Positions 17,491 through 25,928 of a stretch of 64,000 nt of DNA are shown here, piece by piece (the first letter of the stretch is position 1; each line of letters opens with the position of its first letter). This DNA is from Opitutaceae bacterium. Lineage in GTDB: Bacteria; Verrucomicrobiota; Verrucomicrobiia; Opitutales; Opitutaceae. The notes under the pieces are model-generated. The model did not search any database. It saw only the letters and a program-made list of their open reading frames with translations, and was not told where the DNA came from. Location: NCBI GenBank assembly GCA_028284235.1, contig JANQSC010000017.1, positions 1-64,000 of the forward strand. Direction: 5' to 3'. The position numbers and the translations under genes were made by a program.

Positions 17491-20022
17491 TCATCGCCAC
17501 TCGTGCTTGGGATAGCGTCCGAGAAGCTCTTTCTTAATAGACGGGTACGCGGTCGACCAAAACGCGGTCAAGTCGTCCGTCAACTGGACCGGACGCATAT
17601 TCGGAGCGAGAATCTCGAAGCGAAGCGAACAACGGTCCTGACAAAGTCGCGGCGGCCGATCCAAGTCGTACAACTCCTGTATCTTGGCTGAGAGAATCGG
17701 GCCCTCCGCATCGTAGCGGATTCGCCCGGTTCGCCCGTTTTCCATCCGCAGCTTCAACGGCGCCTCCGCATCGACGAGATGGTCGACTTCGCTTCCAAAC
17801 CAGGATTTGACAACAGGCAAGACTTCCTGCCGCTTCAGATCGCGCACGCTCTTGGCCCCAAGGCAGCATTGCTCGACAACCAGTTCCCGCGATTCCGAAT
17901 CCAGCGGCTCGATCTCGTACTCCGGATACTGCGCCGCGATAAAATGGGCCCGCGCGATGTAGGATTCCACCGCGTCGTCCCAACGGTCCAGTTTCGCCTT
18001 TCCCTCCAGAATTCGGATCGCGAGAGCCTTCGCCGCAGCGTCCAAATCCACGTCCAGGTTCTCTTTGCTCTCGATCTCCAGATCTCGATAGCGGACGAAG
18101 GCCCGTTCCACCACGCGTTTTTGCCGTTCGTCGAACACGGTCTCACCCCCCGCATGGAAGTCGTCTGGAAAAAGTTCCTCCAGCCATTCCCGCTCCACCG
18201 CGGAACACTGGCTCAACACCGTCGATACGTGCCCGTCCTGTTTCCCGATTTCGCTAATCTCGCAAGCGACAAACAAATCCGAATGCCGGGCCAAGCTCTC
18301 GCGGGCAATCGCCCCGCGCAACCCTCCAGTCATCTCCGATCTCAGCGTTCCTCGGTCGAGCCGTCGGCAAACGCGATCCGGAAACCCCCTCAGCACGCTT
18401 TTCACGATATCCTCCTCGGCTGCCGGGAGTTCCTGGACGAGACTGAGATCCGCGTACTTCGCGTATCCAAAAATTTGTTCGGACACCCGCTCAATCTGTC
18501 GAGCCGTCTGGGCATGGATCCCCAGTTCCCGACAATAGCCCAGCGCGTACTGCTTCGATCTCGCCCCGCTCCAGGCCCGAATCTGACCAATCAAATCGCT
18601 GCCCCCGCAATCCCCCAGAAGGCTCTCCCGGCGTCGCTCGACCGATTTGTCCACCTTCCGCACAAACAGTCCGCGCGACTGGGCCACCGCCGCGATCAAG
18701 GACAACTCCCGCACGCACCCATAGCGATCCGCCGACAACATCATCGCCGCGTACCGCGGATGCAATGGAAACTCGCTCATCTTCCGACCGTCCGACGTCA
18801 GTCGTTTTTCCGCGTCCACCGCCCCCAGCATTGAAAGCAACGCGAAGGCCTGTTCCATACGCTCGCCCGAAGGACGCTCGAACCAGGCAAACGTATCCAA
18901 ATCGTCAACACCCGTCGCGAGTAAAGTCAGAATCGACTCCGCTAAGTCCATGCGCAACGCCTCCGGCTCGTCGAACTCCGCCCGCTGCTGATGGTCCCGT
19001 TCCGACCACAAGCGGATACACCGCCCCGGCGCCGTTCGCCCCGCTCGCCCCATGCGCTGCTTAGCGCTCGCGTGGCTGATCTTTTCGATCCAAAGCGTAT
19101 TCAGCCCTCGAGAAGGATCGTATCGGGCGATCCGAGCCTGGCCACTGTCCACTACGATGCGCACGTCGTTGATCGTCAAAGACGTTTCCGCGACGTTCGT
19201 CGAGACGATCACCTTGCGCCTTCCGCAATCGTCGATCGCCGCGTCCTGATCCTTCGGGCTCAACTCGCTATGCAACGGCAAAACCTTGAACTCCGTCGAC
19301 GACAGCCGCTCCCCTAGGGCCCGAATCGTTCTGCCAATTTCGTACGCTCCCGGCATGAACACCAACACGTGCCCCTCCGGCTCCGCGCAAACCGCGTCCG
19401 CTACCGAACGCGCCGCCAAGTCCCAGATCGGCGCTTTCGAATTCGCCTCGCGATCCCCGATGTGCTCAACCGCAACCGGAAAAACGCGCCCTTCCGACCT
19501 CACGACCTCGCAAGGATCCAGATAGTCGACCAAAGCAGTCCGATCAAGCGTGGCCGACATCACCACGATCTTGAGGTCGGGACGACTCCGCCGCTGCGTC
19601 ATCAACGCCCGAGCGAGAGTGAGGTCCCCGTGAAGACTGCGCTCGTGGAACTCGTCGAAGACGATCCCCGACACCCCGCGAAGCTCCGGATCGTTGATGA
19701 AACGCCGCAGTAAAATCCCCTCGGTAACAAAGCGAATCTTTGTTCGGGCTGAAGTCTGATTCTCGTTGCGGATCTGATAGCCCACGATCGCCCCCACACG
19801 CTCCCCCATTTCGAACGACACGCGACGCGCGAGCATACGGGCAGCAATGCGTCTCGGCTGCAGGACAATCAGCTCCCCTTCTTCCAAAAACCCCGACCTG
19901 TGAAGCATTTGCGGAACCTGAGTCGACTTCCCCGATCCCGTCGGAGCCTCCAATACGATCCGCCCACTGTCGCGATAGGCCTTCAGAAACTCCAATTCAA
20001 TTTCGCCGATCGGCAAATTCAT
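17491..20022 (-). CDS. hrpB: ATP-dependent helicase HrpB
   Basis: DEAH-box-like RNA helicase, 843 aa, the usual HrpB length. Walker A is LEAPTGSGKSTQVP (about 24-37), the DEAH box reads DEFHERS, motif III is SATLDRT, and VSTNVAETSLT and QRMGRAGRTAPG follow in the second RecA domain. The C-terminal HrpB-specific domain ends with FWSTAYPSIKKEL and GRYPKHEWR. The cellular role is poorly known. It is divergent from typA, and its 3' end lies about 45 bases from the tandem repeat. Confidence 0.93.
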   Translation of the reverse strand: MNLPIGEIELEFLKAYRDSGRIVLEAPTGSGKSTQVPQMLHRSGFLEEGELIVLQPRRIAARMLARRVSFEMGERVGAIVGYQIRNENQTSARTKIRFVTEGILLRRFINDPELRGVSGIVFDEFHERSLHGDLTLARALMTQRRSRPDLKIVVMSATLDRTALVDYLDPCEVVRSEGRVFPVAVEHIGDREANSKAPIWDLAARSVADAVCAEPEGHVLVFMPGAYEIGRTIRALGERLSSTEFKVLPLHSELSPKDQDAAIDDCGRRKVIVSTNVAETSLTINDVRIVVDSGQARIARYDPSRGLNTLWIEKISHASAKQRMGRAGRTAPGRCIRLWSERDHQQRAEFDEPEALRMDLAESILTLLATGVDDLDTFAWFERPSGERMEQAFALLSMLGAVDAEKRLTSDGRKMSEFPLHPRYAAMMLSADRYGCVRELSLIAAVAQSRGLFVRKVDKSVERRRESLLGDCGGSDLIGQIRAWSGARSKQYALGYCRELGIHAQTARQIERVSEQIFGYAKYADLSLVQELPAAEEDIVKSVLRGFPDRVCRRLDRGTLRSEMTGGLRGAIARESLARHSDLFVACEISEIGKQDGHVSTVLSQCSAVEREWLEELFPDDFHAGGETVFDERQKRVVERAFVRYRDLEIESKENLDVDLDAAAKALAIRILEGKAKLDRWDDAVESYIARAHFIAAQYPEYEIEPLDSESRELVVEQCCLGAKSVRDLKRQEVLPVVKSWFGSEVDHLVDAEAPLKLRMENGRTGRIRYDAEGPILSAKIQELYDLDRPPRLCQDRCSLRFEILAPNMRPVQLTDDLTAFWSTAYPSIKKELLGRYPKHEWR

Positions 20023-20040
20023 CCCCGTAGATTCCCACGA

Positions 20041-20099
20041 AAGCGTAAAAACACGCTAGCGAAAAAATCCATCTCCGCGAATCGGCCAAATTGCCGATT
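20041..20099. other. Two small inverted repeats between hrpB and typA
   Basis: AGCGT/ACGCT (about 20041-20056) and AATCGGC/GCCGATT with a 6-base loop (20080-20099) lie in the 154-base gap between the divergent hrpB and typA. They could be protein sites or 5' leader hairpins; I see no recognisable operator. Confidence 0.3.
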
Positions 20100-20176
20100 A
20101 GCCCCATCTATCCGCTTGCCAAACGGCGGGCGAGGCGTCATTCCCATCGCTTTTCCCAATTCGGCCACCTATCGAA

Positions 20177-21988
20177 ATGAACCACAACGACGACATCCGC
20201 AACATCGCGATCATCGCGCACGTCGACCATGGCAAAACCACCTTGGTAGACTGCCTGATGCAGGAAGGCGGCATCTATCGGGAAAACCAGAAAGCCGAAG
20301 AACGCGCCATGGACTCCATGGATCTCGAACGCGAAAAAGGCATCACCATCAAAGCCAAGAACACCTCCGTCCACTGGAAAGGGAAAACGATCAACATCGT
20401 CGACACCCCCGGCCACGCCGACTTTGGAGGCGAAGTCGAGCGCGTCATGAAAATGGTCGACGGCGTGCTCCTACTCGTCGACGCCAAAGACGGCCCCCAA
20501 GCCCAAACCCGGTTCGTCCTCCGCAAAGCCCTCGCCCACGGACTCAAGCCCATCGTCGTCGTCAACAAAATCGACCGCGACTTCGCCGACCCCGAACGCG
20601 TGCACGACCAAGTCCTCGAACTCTTCCTTGAGCTCGACGCCGACGAAGACCAGTTCAACGCCCCCTTCCTCTACGGATCCGCCAAAAACGGCTTCATGAT
20701 GAAGGAGCTCGACGACGCTCAAAACAACATGAGTCCGCTTTTCGAAACCGTGCTCGAGAACATTCCCGCTCCCGAGGCCGACGGCGACGGCGAGTTTCGC
20801 ATGCTCGTCAGCAACATCGACTGGGACAACTACGTGGGGCGAGTGGCAATCGGCAAAGTCCTCAGCGGAGCCGTCTCCACCAGCGACAAGATCTTCCGTA
20901 TCAAGAAAGACGGATCGCGCGAGCGGGCGAAAATCACTAAAGTATTCGAATATTCAGGACTCGGCTCCAACGAGTCGAGCCGCGGGGAGGCCGGCAACAT
21001 TGTGGGCATCTCCGGCTTCGAGGAAGTCAACATCGGAGAAACCCTCTGCTTTACCCAAGAGCAGGAGCCGCTCCCCTTCATCGACATCGATCCGCCGACC
21101 ATCCAAATGCAGTTCGCCGTGAACGACGGACCGCTCGCCGGCCGCGACGGAAAACTCGTCACCTCGCGGCAAATACGGGAACGACTTTTCCGCGAGATGA
21201 AGACCAATGTCTCGATCCAAGTCGAAGACTCCGACAAGAGCGGCGTATTCAATGTCTCGGCGCGCGGGGCGATGCAAATTTCCGTGCTCGTTGAAACCAT
21301 GCGACGCGAAGGATTCGAAGTACTCGTTTCCCGACCCACCGTCATCACCAAAGAGATCGACGGCAAAGTCCACGAGCCCTTCGAGACGCTCTGGATCGAA
21401 CTACCCGAAGACTGCATGGGCGGCATCATGGAGAACCTCTCCAATCGCCGCGGACAGATGACCAACATGGAGACCCGAAACGGGACGATCTTCCTCGAAG
21501 CGGAAATCCCCACCCGCGGCATCATCGGACTTGAAATCGACCTCGTCAACGCCACGAGCGGCCACGGCATCATGTCCCACCTTTTCAAAGAATACCGCCC
21601 CATGGCCGGCGAGATCGTGACCCGCGTGACCGGCACGCTCGTATCCATGGACAACGGCAAAACCACCGCGTACGCCCTCGCCGCTCTCGAGGACCGCGGC
21701 AAGCTTTTCGTCGGAGCCGGAGCGGAAGTCTACGAAGGCATGATCGTCGGCGAGAACCCGCGCTCGAACGACATTCCCGTCAACCCCACCAAAGCGAAGC
21801 AACTCACCAATTTCCGCAGCCAAGGCGAAGGCAAGGGCATCCAGCTCTCGCCGCCGATTGAGTTTTCCCTGGAGCGGTCCATCGAATACATCGCCCCCGA
21901 CGAGTTCGTCGAAGCCACTCCCACCCATCTGCGCCTCCGCAAACGCATCCTCAACGCGACCTTGCGCAAACGAGCCGCTCGAGCATAA
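20177..21988 (+). CDS. typA: Ribosome-associated GTPase TypA/BipA
   Basis: 603 aa translational GTPase of the elongation-factor family, acting in 50S assembly and stress adaptation. G1 is [10 protein letters not shown] (about 14-23), the switch region has EREKGITI, G3 is [12 protein letters not shown] and G4 is NKID. The BipA-specific C-terminal half includes [29 protein letters not shown] and [13 protein letters not shown]. Length and order match the family throughout. A hairpin 28 bases after the stop may end the transcript. Confidence 0.95.
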   Translation: MNHNDDIRNIAIIAHVDHGKTTLVDCLMQEGGIYRENQKAEERAMDSMDLEREKGITIKAKNTSVHWKGKTINIVDTPGHADFGGEVERVMKMVDGVLLLVDAKDGPQAQTRFVLRKALAHGLKPIVVVNKIDRDFADPERVHDQVLELFLELDADEDQFNAPFLYGSAKNGFMMKELDDAQNNMSPLFETVLENIPAPEADGDGEFRMLVSNIDWDNYVGRVAIGKVLSGAVSTSDKIFRIKKDGSRERAKITKVFEYSGLGSNESSRGEAGNIVGISGFEEVNIGETLCFTQEQEPLPFIDIDPPTIQMQFAVNDGPLAGRDGKLVTSRQIRERLFREMKTNVSIQVEDSDKSGVFNVSARGAMQISVLVETMRREGFEVLVSRPTVITKEIDGKVHEPFETLWIELPEDCMGGIMENLSNRRGQMTNMETRNGTIFLEAEIPTRGIIGLEIDLVNATSGHGIMSHLFKEYRPMAGEIVTRVTGTLVSMDNGKTTAYALAALEDRGKLFVGAGAEVYEGMIVGENPRSNDIPVNPTKAKQLTNFRSQGEGKGIQLSPPIEFSLERSIEYIAPDEFVEATPTHLRLRKRILNATLRKRAARA

Positions 21989-22015
21989 CGGGAACCGCTA
22001 CAGAAAAGTGGATAC

Positions 22016-22049
22016 AAAAAAGCTGCGACCCACAAAGGACCGCAGCTTT
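22016..22049 (-). terminator. Rho-independent terminator of the VPDSG-CTERM gene
   Basis: Stem AAAGCTGCG/CGCAGCTTT (22019-22027 with 22041-22049), 13-base loop. Read on the minus strand the stem is followed by a run of Ts, 27 bases past the stop at 22076. It may also slow transcription from typA, though the plus-strand T-run is short. Confidence 0.8.
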
Positions 22050-22075
22050 CGAAATTATCGCAGCAGTAGCGAACG

Positions 22076-22777
22076 CTACTTGAGGCGCCGGCGCATCAAC
22101 GCCAGCCCCGCCAAAGCGCCGCCGAGCATCAACGCGAGACTTCCCGAGTCGGGAACCGACTCGAGATCCCAATTGAAGTCGCCGTGCAGACGAGTGTGGT
22201 AGCGATCGTCGTCCTCGAGAATCTCAACTCCGTCGATTTTGCGAGCGTAGATCGAAAGCCAAGCCGCTCCCCCGAATTCCTGATTCTTCAAGTTCGCTCC
22301 AACGCCGAGCTGGAAAGCAGGTCCGTATCGGACAAAGTAATACTCGTCGCCCGCGAACGAGCCCACGCCTTTGAGCGTGCCAGTCAGGCCCGTGTAGTAC
22401 CACCAGTTGGCCGAGTTCGCCATCTGGAAAGCCTGCAAGGCGCCATTGCCTTCGTATTTCGGACTGCCGGGAGGAGCAATCGCCGTGCGACCGGTGAAGG
22501 TGCCGTCGACGTCGAAACCGTTGGCTCCCAATCGAGCCATGCCGGAAATCGTGGCCGTCCCATCGTCGAATTCAGTAAGCGTGCCCGCAGGTACAAACTC
22601 GTTCTTGGTAAATCCCAAGCTGGGAATCCAGAGCACGTGGTCGTGTCCGCCACCAGCGACCGCCGCCGTCACGTCGTACTGGGCCGTCACGGAAACCGCA
22701 GACGCCGCGGACGCCATATAAACCAGGACGGCGCTCGCGCCGACCCACTTCGCGATAGTTTTCATAGTAAGCTTCAT
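22076..22777 (-). CDS. Secreted VPDSG-CTERM sorting-signal protein
   Basis: 233 aa extracytoplasmic protein. The signal peptide (about 1-28) ends with the ASAVS region. The C-terminus has VPDSGSLALML, a hydrophobic helix and the basic tail MRRRLK, the VPDSG-CTERM variant of the PEP-CTERM signal processed by an exosortase in Verrucomicrobiota. The middle is Gly/Asn/Tyr-rich and matches no family I recognise. I chose the ATG at 22777, which has AAGGA five bases upstream, over a start nine codons earlier. No exosortase gene is in the window. A sigma-54-like site and a palindrome lie upstream. Confidence 0.85.
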   Translation of the reverse strand: MKLTMKTIAKWVGASAVLVYMASAASAVSVTAQYDVTAAVAGGGHDHVLWIPSLGFTKNEFVPAGTLTEFDDGTATISGMARLGANGFDVDGTFTGRTAIAPPGSPKYEGNGALQAFQMANSANWWYYTGLTGTLKGVGSFAGDEYYFVRYGPAFQLGVGANLKNQEFGGAAWLSIYARKIDGVEILEDDDRYHTRLHGDFNWDLESVPDSGSLALMLGGALAGLALMRRRLK

Positions 22778-22843
22778 AAGAGTCCTTTCTGTTTCTGGGA
22801 GCACGGTAGAACCGCGCCCCCGGTTTTCATTTCCCTTTCATAT

Positions 22844-22859
22844 AGCACGGCTCGTTCCA
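22844..22859 (-). promoter_or_regulatory. Sigma-54 (RpoN) type promoter of the VPDSG-CTERM gene
   Basis: Minus-strand TGGAACGAGCCGTGCT matches the -24/-12 consensus TGGCACGNNNNTTGCW at all but two defined positions, with the invariant GG and GC ten bases apart. The predicted transcription start is about 22833, giving a leader of about 56 bases to the ATG at 22777. Confidence 0.65.
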
Positions 22860-22887
22860 GTTGTTCACGTTGTGTTCATATGATTCG

Positions 22888-22912
22888 CAAGTAATTGATG
22901 ATCAATTACTTG
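22888..22912. promoter_or_regulatory. Perfect 25-base palindrome, candidate activator site
   Basis: Arms CAAGTAATTGAT and its reverse complement flank one central base. It lies about 55-80 bases upstream of the predicted sigma-54 start, where an enhancer-binding protein could sit. The symmetry is seen; the role is inferred. Confidence 0.5.
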
Positions 22913-23170
22913 ATTCCACCCGAACTAGCGCGTGGGCAAAACCCTTGAGCATTTTTTGGAGCCGCAATCGTAAACCATTCCGACGGGGTCGATTGGACAA
23001 GCGAAGTTGGAAGGAACTACGCTTTATTAAGTCACTCTCGGTTAACGACTTACGATTGCTTCAAACGCATTTCTAGAAGTGTCAGAGTTTCCGACATATT
23101 CAGTTGCGATGAAAACCGCCTTCTCAACCCAGTTTCAGCAAGAAAATTGACGCTCGGACATCGGACCACG

Positions 23171-23710
23171 CTAGTTGTCTTCCGATTCCTGAAGCGAAAC
23201 CGATTCCCGCAACAGCCAATCACCCTCCTGGAACCGGTAGACCTCAATTTCCGTGGCCCGACAACGCAGCGGAAGCAGCCCTCCGTTTATGTGCTCGAAC
23301 GCTTCCTTCAAGAGGTAGGCATCGCAGTCGCATCGATCCGCCAGCACAAGTCTCATGCGACTGTTCCGCCGAGAAACGCTCCCTAGACCGAACGACTCTA
23401 GAATCAAATCGCGAAGCTCCGTGAACCGTTCCGAGGGCTCCGGTTCCAAATAGAGTTCCTTCGACTCCTCGTCCCAACCCAGTTCCGAAAGAGTGTATTC
23501 AAACGTTGAGAACTGGCGGCGCAACTCACGCAAGCGCTCGGAAACATTGATCGGATCGGCGCGCTCGAACCGAGTCGATTCCCCGACGGAGCACAATTCG
23601 ATATGAGCGGGGATCATGGACCGCTCGGACTTCAGATACTTCGAGCGAAATCCGTACAGTCCGGGCGTCCACAACTTCATCGGGACCACAAACGTCAACC
23701 GCTCGGACAT
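23171..23710 (-). CDS. Uncharacterised protein, possibly related to 2'-5' RNA ligase/2H phosphoesterases
   Basis: 179 aa, soluble. The ATG at 23710 has AAGGA six bases upstream and is preferred over a TTG two codons earlier. The layout, with an early strand RLTFVVPM, an IPAHIELCSV segment and a C-terminal EIEVYRFQEGDWLLRES strand, faintly recalls 2H phosphoesterases. The paired HxT/S motifs are incomplete: the second position reads RMRLVLA with no histidine. If related, it is probably inactive. It starts 9 bases after the exonuclease gene stop, so the two form an operon. Confidence 0.55.
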   Translation of the reverse strand: MSERLTFVVPMKLWTPGLYGFRSKYLKSERSMIPAHIELCSVGESTRFERADPINVSERLRELRRQFSTFEYTLSELGWDEESKELYLEPEPSERFTELRDLILESFGLGSVSRRNSRMRLVLADRCDCDAYLLKEAFEHINGGLLPLRCRATEIEVYRFQEGDWLLRESVSLQESEDN

Positions 23711-23719
23711 TGGCAATCC

Positions 23720-24571
23720 TTACCGCTTCGCGACAAGCGCCCGTAGACGGTCCCACTCCGCAATATAGCGTTCAAAGTGCGTCTTTCCCCGGTCGATTTC
23801 GGACTCGAGCAATTCGCGAACCATTGTCTGCTCTCGCGCATAGGCTTCGTCACCTAGAAGACCGCCGAAATGGGCGACTCGAGCCCAAAGCAAGTGCGTC
23901 GTAATCGCGTCGAACTCATTGTAGTCGACAATTCCCTTCAAATCTCCACGCAACCACATTCCGGATACACTTCCGCCATCCGTATCCACTTTTCCTGGTA
24001 TGCCGCACAAGGTCGCGATTTCGTTGAGTTTCGGTGTTTGGGCATATCGCCCAAGTATGGGAGCCAAGTCGATATTGAAGTCGCCGCTCTGGGCAAAGTA
24101 GTCCACCCCTTCCCACGGCTTGTCGGGGCGTTCCCCCATTCCCTCCCCAAACAGTCCGTTCACGATCGATCGCTGAACGATAATCGGGACATCCGCGTTG
24201 TGCGAATTGTAGCCCACCAACTGCGGTTTTCGAACGCCGACCGCCTTCAACAGCGCCTGTAAGATCGACGCTTCCTTGACCTTCTCCGCATCCTCCACAT
24301 TCGCCGGAAGTGTCACTAGTTTGATGGACGCTCCTTCGGAAGTGGTTTCGCGAAACACGCCGCAAATCGAGACGATGCGGCAAAGCACGGTCTTCAAATA
24401 GGGCTGCGGCTGCTCCTCTGTCGCCCCGGCTTCCGCCCACAACCGTTTCATCGCGTCTTCATTCCCCTGAGGACCGTTGATTGAGGTCCCGTGAAGAATC
24501 TCCGCGGAGAGCGGATCCGGGATCCACTCGATATCGAAGGAAAACAAGCACGGCGCGATAGTCTTGAACAC
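23720..24571 (-). CDS. Predicted 3'-5' exonuclease, PolB-like DEDD family
   Basis: 283 aa. The motifs FSFDIEW (exo I, D and E), VGYNSHNADVPII (exo II) and VDYNEFDAITTHLLW (exo III) fit the stand-alone exonuclease family related to the proofreading domain of DNA polymerase B. There is no polymerase domain. It starts with GTG at 24571. It is followed closely by the 179-aa gene, hinting at a shared nucleic-acid role, and is divergent from the phosphatase at 24724. Confidence 0.8.
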   Translation of the reverse strand: MFKTIAPCLFSFDIEWIPDPLSAEILHGTSINGPQGNEDAMKRLWAEAGATEEQPQPYLKTVLCRIVSICGVFRETTSEGASIKLVTLPANVEDAEKVKEASILQALLKAVGVRKPQLVGYNSHNADVPIIVQRSIVNGLFGEGMGERPDKPWEGVDYFAQSGDFNIDLAPILGRYAQTPKLNEIATLCGIPGKVDTDGGSVSGMWLRGDLKGIVDYNEFDAITTHLLWARVAHFGGLLGDEAYAREQTMVRELLESEIDRGKTHFERYIAEWDRLRALVAKR

Positions 24572-24723
24572 AAACTAATCGCTAGGGATTGATTCGCGGA
24601 AAGTTAAGCCGATTCGCTCGCCAGAGCTCGAGAATTGTAAACCAATGAGCAATCCGCCTCGCCCAGCCGCCCAAAGAACATTGGCGCTTGCAGGAGAGAG
24701 ATCGATTCAACAGTAGCTAGTCA

Positions 24724-25695
24724 ATGCCTTACGAAAACGAACTCGCAATCGCCCAATCGGCCGTCCTCAAAGCCTGCCGCCTCTGCTCCAACGCCCAGTC
24801 GAGCCTCGTTTCGGAGGAAACCCTGGACAAAGCCGACAAATCTCCGGTCACCGTCGCCGACTACGGCGCCCAGGCCCTCGTCCTGCGGGAGCTAGAAAAA
24901 GCCTTTCCCGACGATCCAGCGGTTGGTGAAGAAGACACCGGAGATCTCTTGGAGCCCGCCAATTCCGATCTTCTCGCCCGTATTCTGGAGCACGTCCAGC
25001 GCATCGATCCCGAAATGGACCAAGACACGCTCCTCGCCGCCATCGCTCGAGGCGGCCATTCGGGCGGATCAAGCGGCCGATTCTGGACGCTCGACCCCAT
25101 CGACGGCACAAAGGGCTTTCTCCGCGGACAACAATACGCCGTTGCTCTCGCTCTGATCGAAAACGGCGAAGTCGTGTTGGGCGTGCTCGGTTGCCCCAAT
25201 CTAGAGATGGGCGACGAAAAAGGCTGCCTCCTGTTTGCCGCCAAAGGACAAGGAGCCTTCCAAGCGCCCATGAGCGACCTCTCCCAAACTCAGAAAGTCG
25301 CAACTGATTCCATTTCCGACCCCGCCCAGGCGGTTTTCTGCGAATCAGTCGAGTCCGGCCACACTGCTCACGGGCGGTCTGCGCGAATCGTCGAGCTTCT
25401 CGGTTCGACCGCAGAGCCGTTCCGAATGGACAGCCAATGCAAGTACGCCGCCGTCTCCCGCGGGCAAGCCTCTATCTACCTGCGGCTTCCCACCCGCCCC
25501 GGCTACGAGGAGAAGATCTGGGACCACGCAGCCGGAGTCATCGTTCTCACGGAAGCGGGGGGAAGCGTTTGCGATACCTTCGGCCGGCCACTGAATTTCT
25601 CTATTGGACGCACGCTGAAGGAAAACAAAGGGGTCGTCGCCACCTCGGCAGGCGTTTTCGACGCCACGGTCTCCGCCGTGAAGCAGTCACTCTGA
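24724..25695 (+). CDS. 3'(2'),5'-bisphosphate nucleotidase, CysQ/Hal2-like
   Basis: Li+-sensitive phosphatase of the inositol monophosphatase superfamily, which recycles PAP made during sulfate assimilation. The 323 aa show the metal-binding GEEDTGD (about 64-70), DPIDGTKGFLRG (catalytic DPIDGT) and WDHAAGVIVLTEAGG near the C-terminus. The KGF after DGT favours the eukaryote-type Hal2/Met22 nucleotidase over plain inositol phosphatases. No sulfate genes lie nearby and the gene appears to stand alone. Confidence 0.85.
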   Translation: MPYENELAIAQSAVLKACRLCSNAQSSLVSEETLDKADKSPVTVADYGAQALVLRELEKAFPDDPAVGEEDTGDLLEPANSDLLARILEHVQRIDPEMDQDTLLAAIARGGHSGGSSGRFWTLDPIDGTKGFLRGQQYAVALALIENGEVVLGVLGCPNLEMGDEKGCLLFAAKGQGAFQAPMSDLSQTQKVATDSISDPAQAVFCESVESGHTAHGRSARIVELLGSTAEPFRMDSQCKYAAVSRGQASIYLRLPTRPGYEEKIWDHAAGVIVLTEAGGSVCDTFGRPLNFSIGRTLKENKGVVATSAGVFDATVSAVKQSL

Positions 25696-25928
25696 TTTTC
25701 AGGCGAAATCAAGCCTGCCCGGAGTGTTTGAGTAGCTGCCCAATCGCTTTCCAGATTCCATCTATAAGAGATGAATCAATCATTAAATAAGTACTAATAC
25801 GTAACCCTATGGCAGTTTAATCTGCTATTCGCCTTAGTCACTCAAGTTCATGCCTTTCCAAGCGATAGATAGGTCAAATACGCAACCTATCACGTACGCT
25901 GAAAGCGAAACCGCATACAATACTCTCG

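Larger units (their letters stand above)
22778..23170. other. 393-base AT-richer intergenic region with regulatory sites
   Basis: No supportable gene. It holds the sigma-54-like promoter (22844-22859) and the 25-base palindrome (22888-22912) listed separately. The stretch 22920-23170 has only short frames without ribosome binding sites, and nothing further is recognised. Confidence 0.6.

Noticed and set aside
17779..18834. 351-codon frame opposite hrpB
   Set aside because: No recognisable domain, fully inside a well-supported helicase gene.
22076..22777. VPDSG protein as substrate of the type I secretion operon
   Set aside because: It has a Sec signal peptide and an exosortase-type C-terminus, so it leaves by another route.
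22861..23076. 71-codon plus-strand frame in the intergenic region
   Set aside because: Starts with TTG, no ribosome binding site, runs through the palindrome.
25809..25826. Sigma-54-like site (TGGCAG...TGC) before the secretion operon
   Set aside because: The GG and GC are eleven bases apart instead of ten, a spacing that normally abolishes activity.
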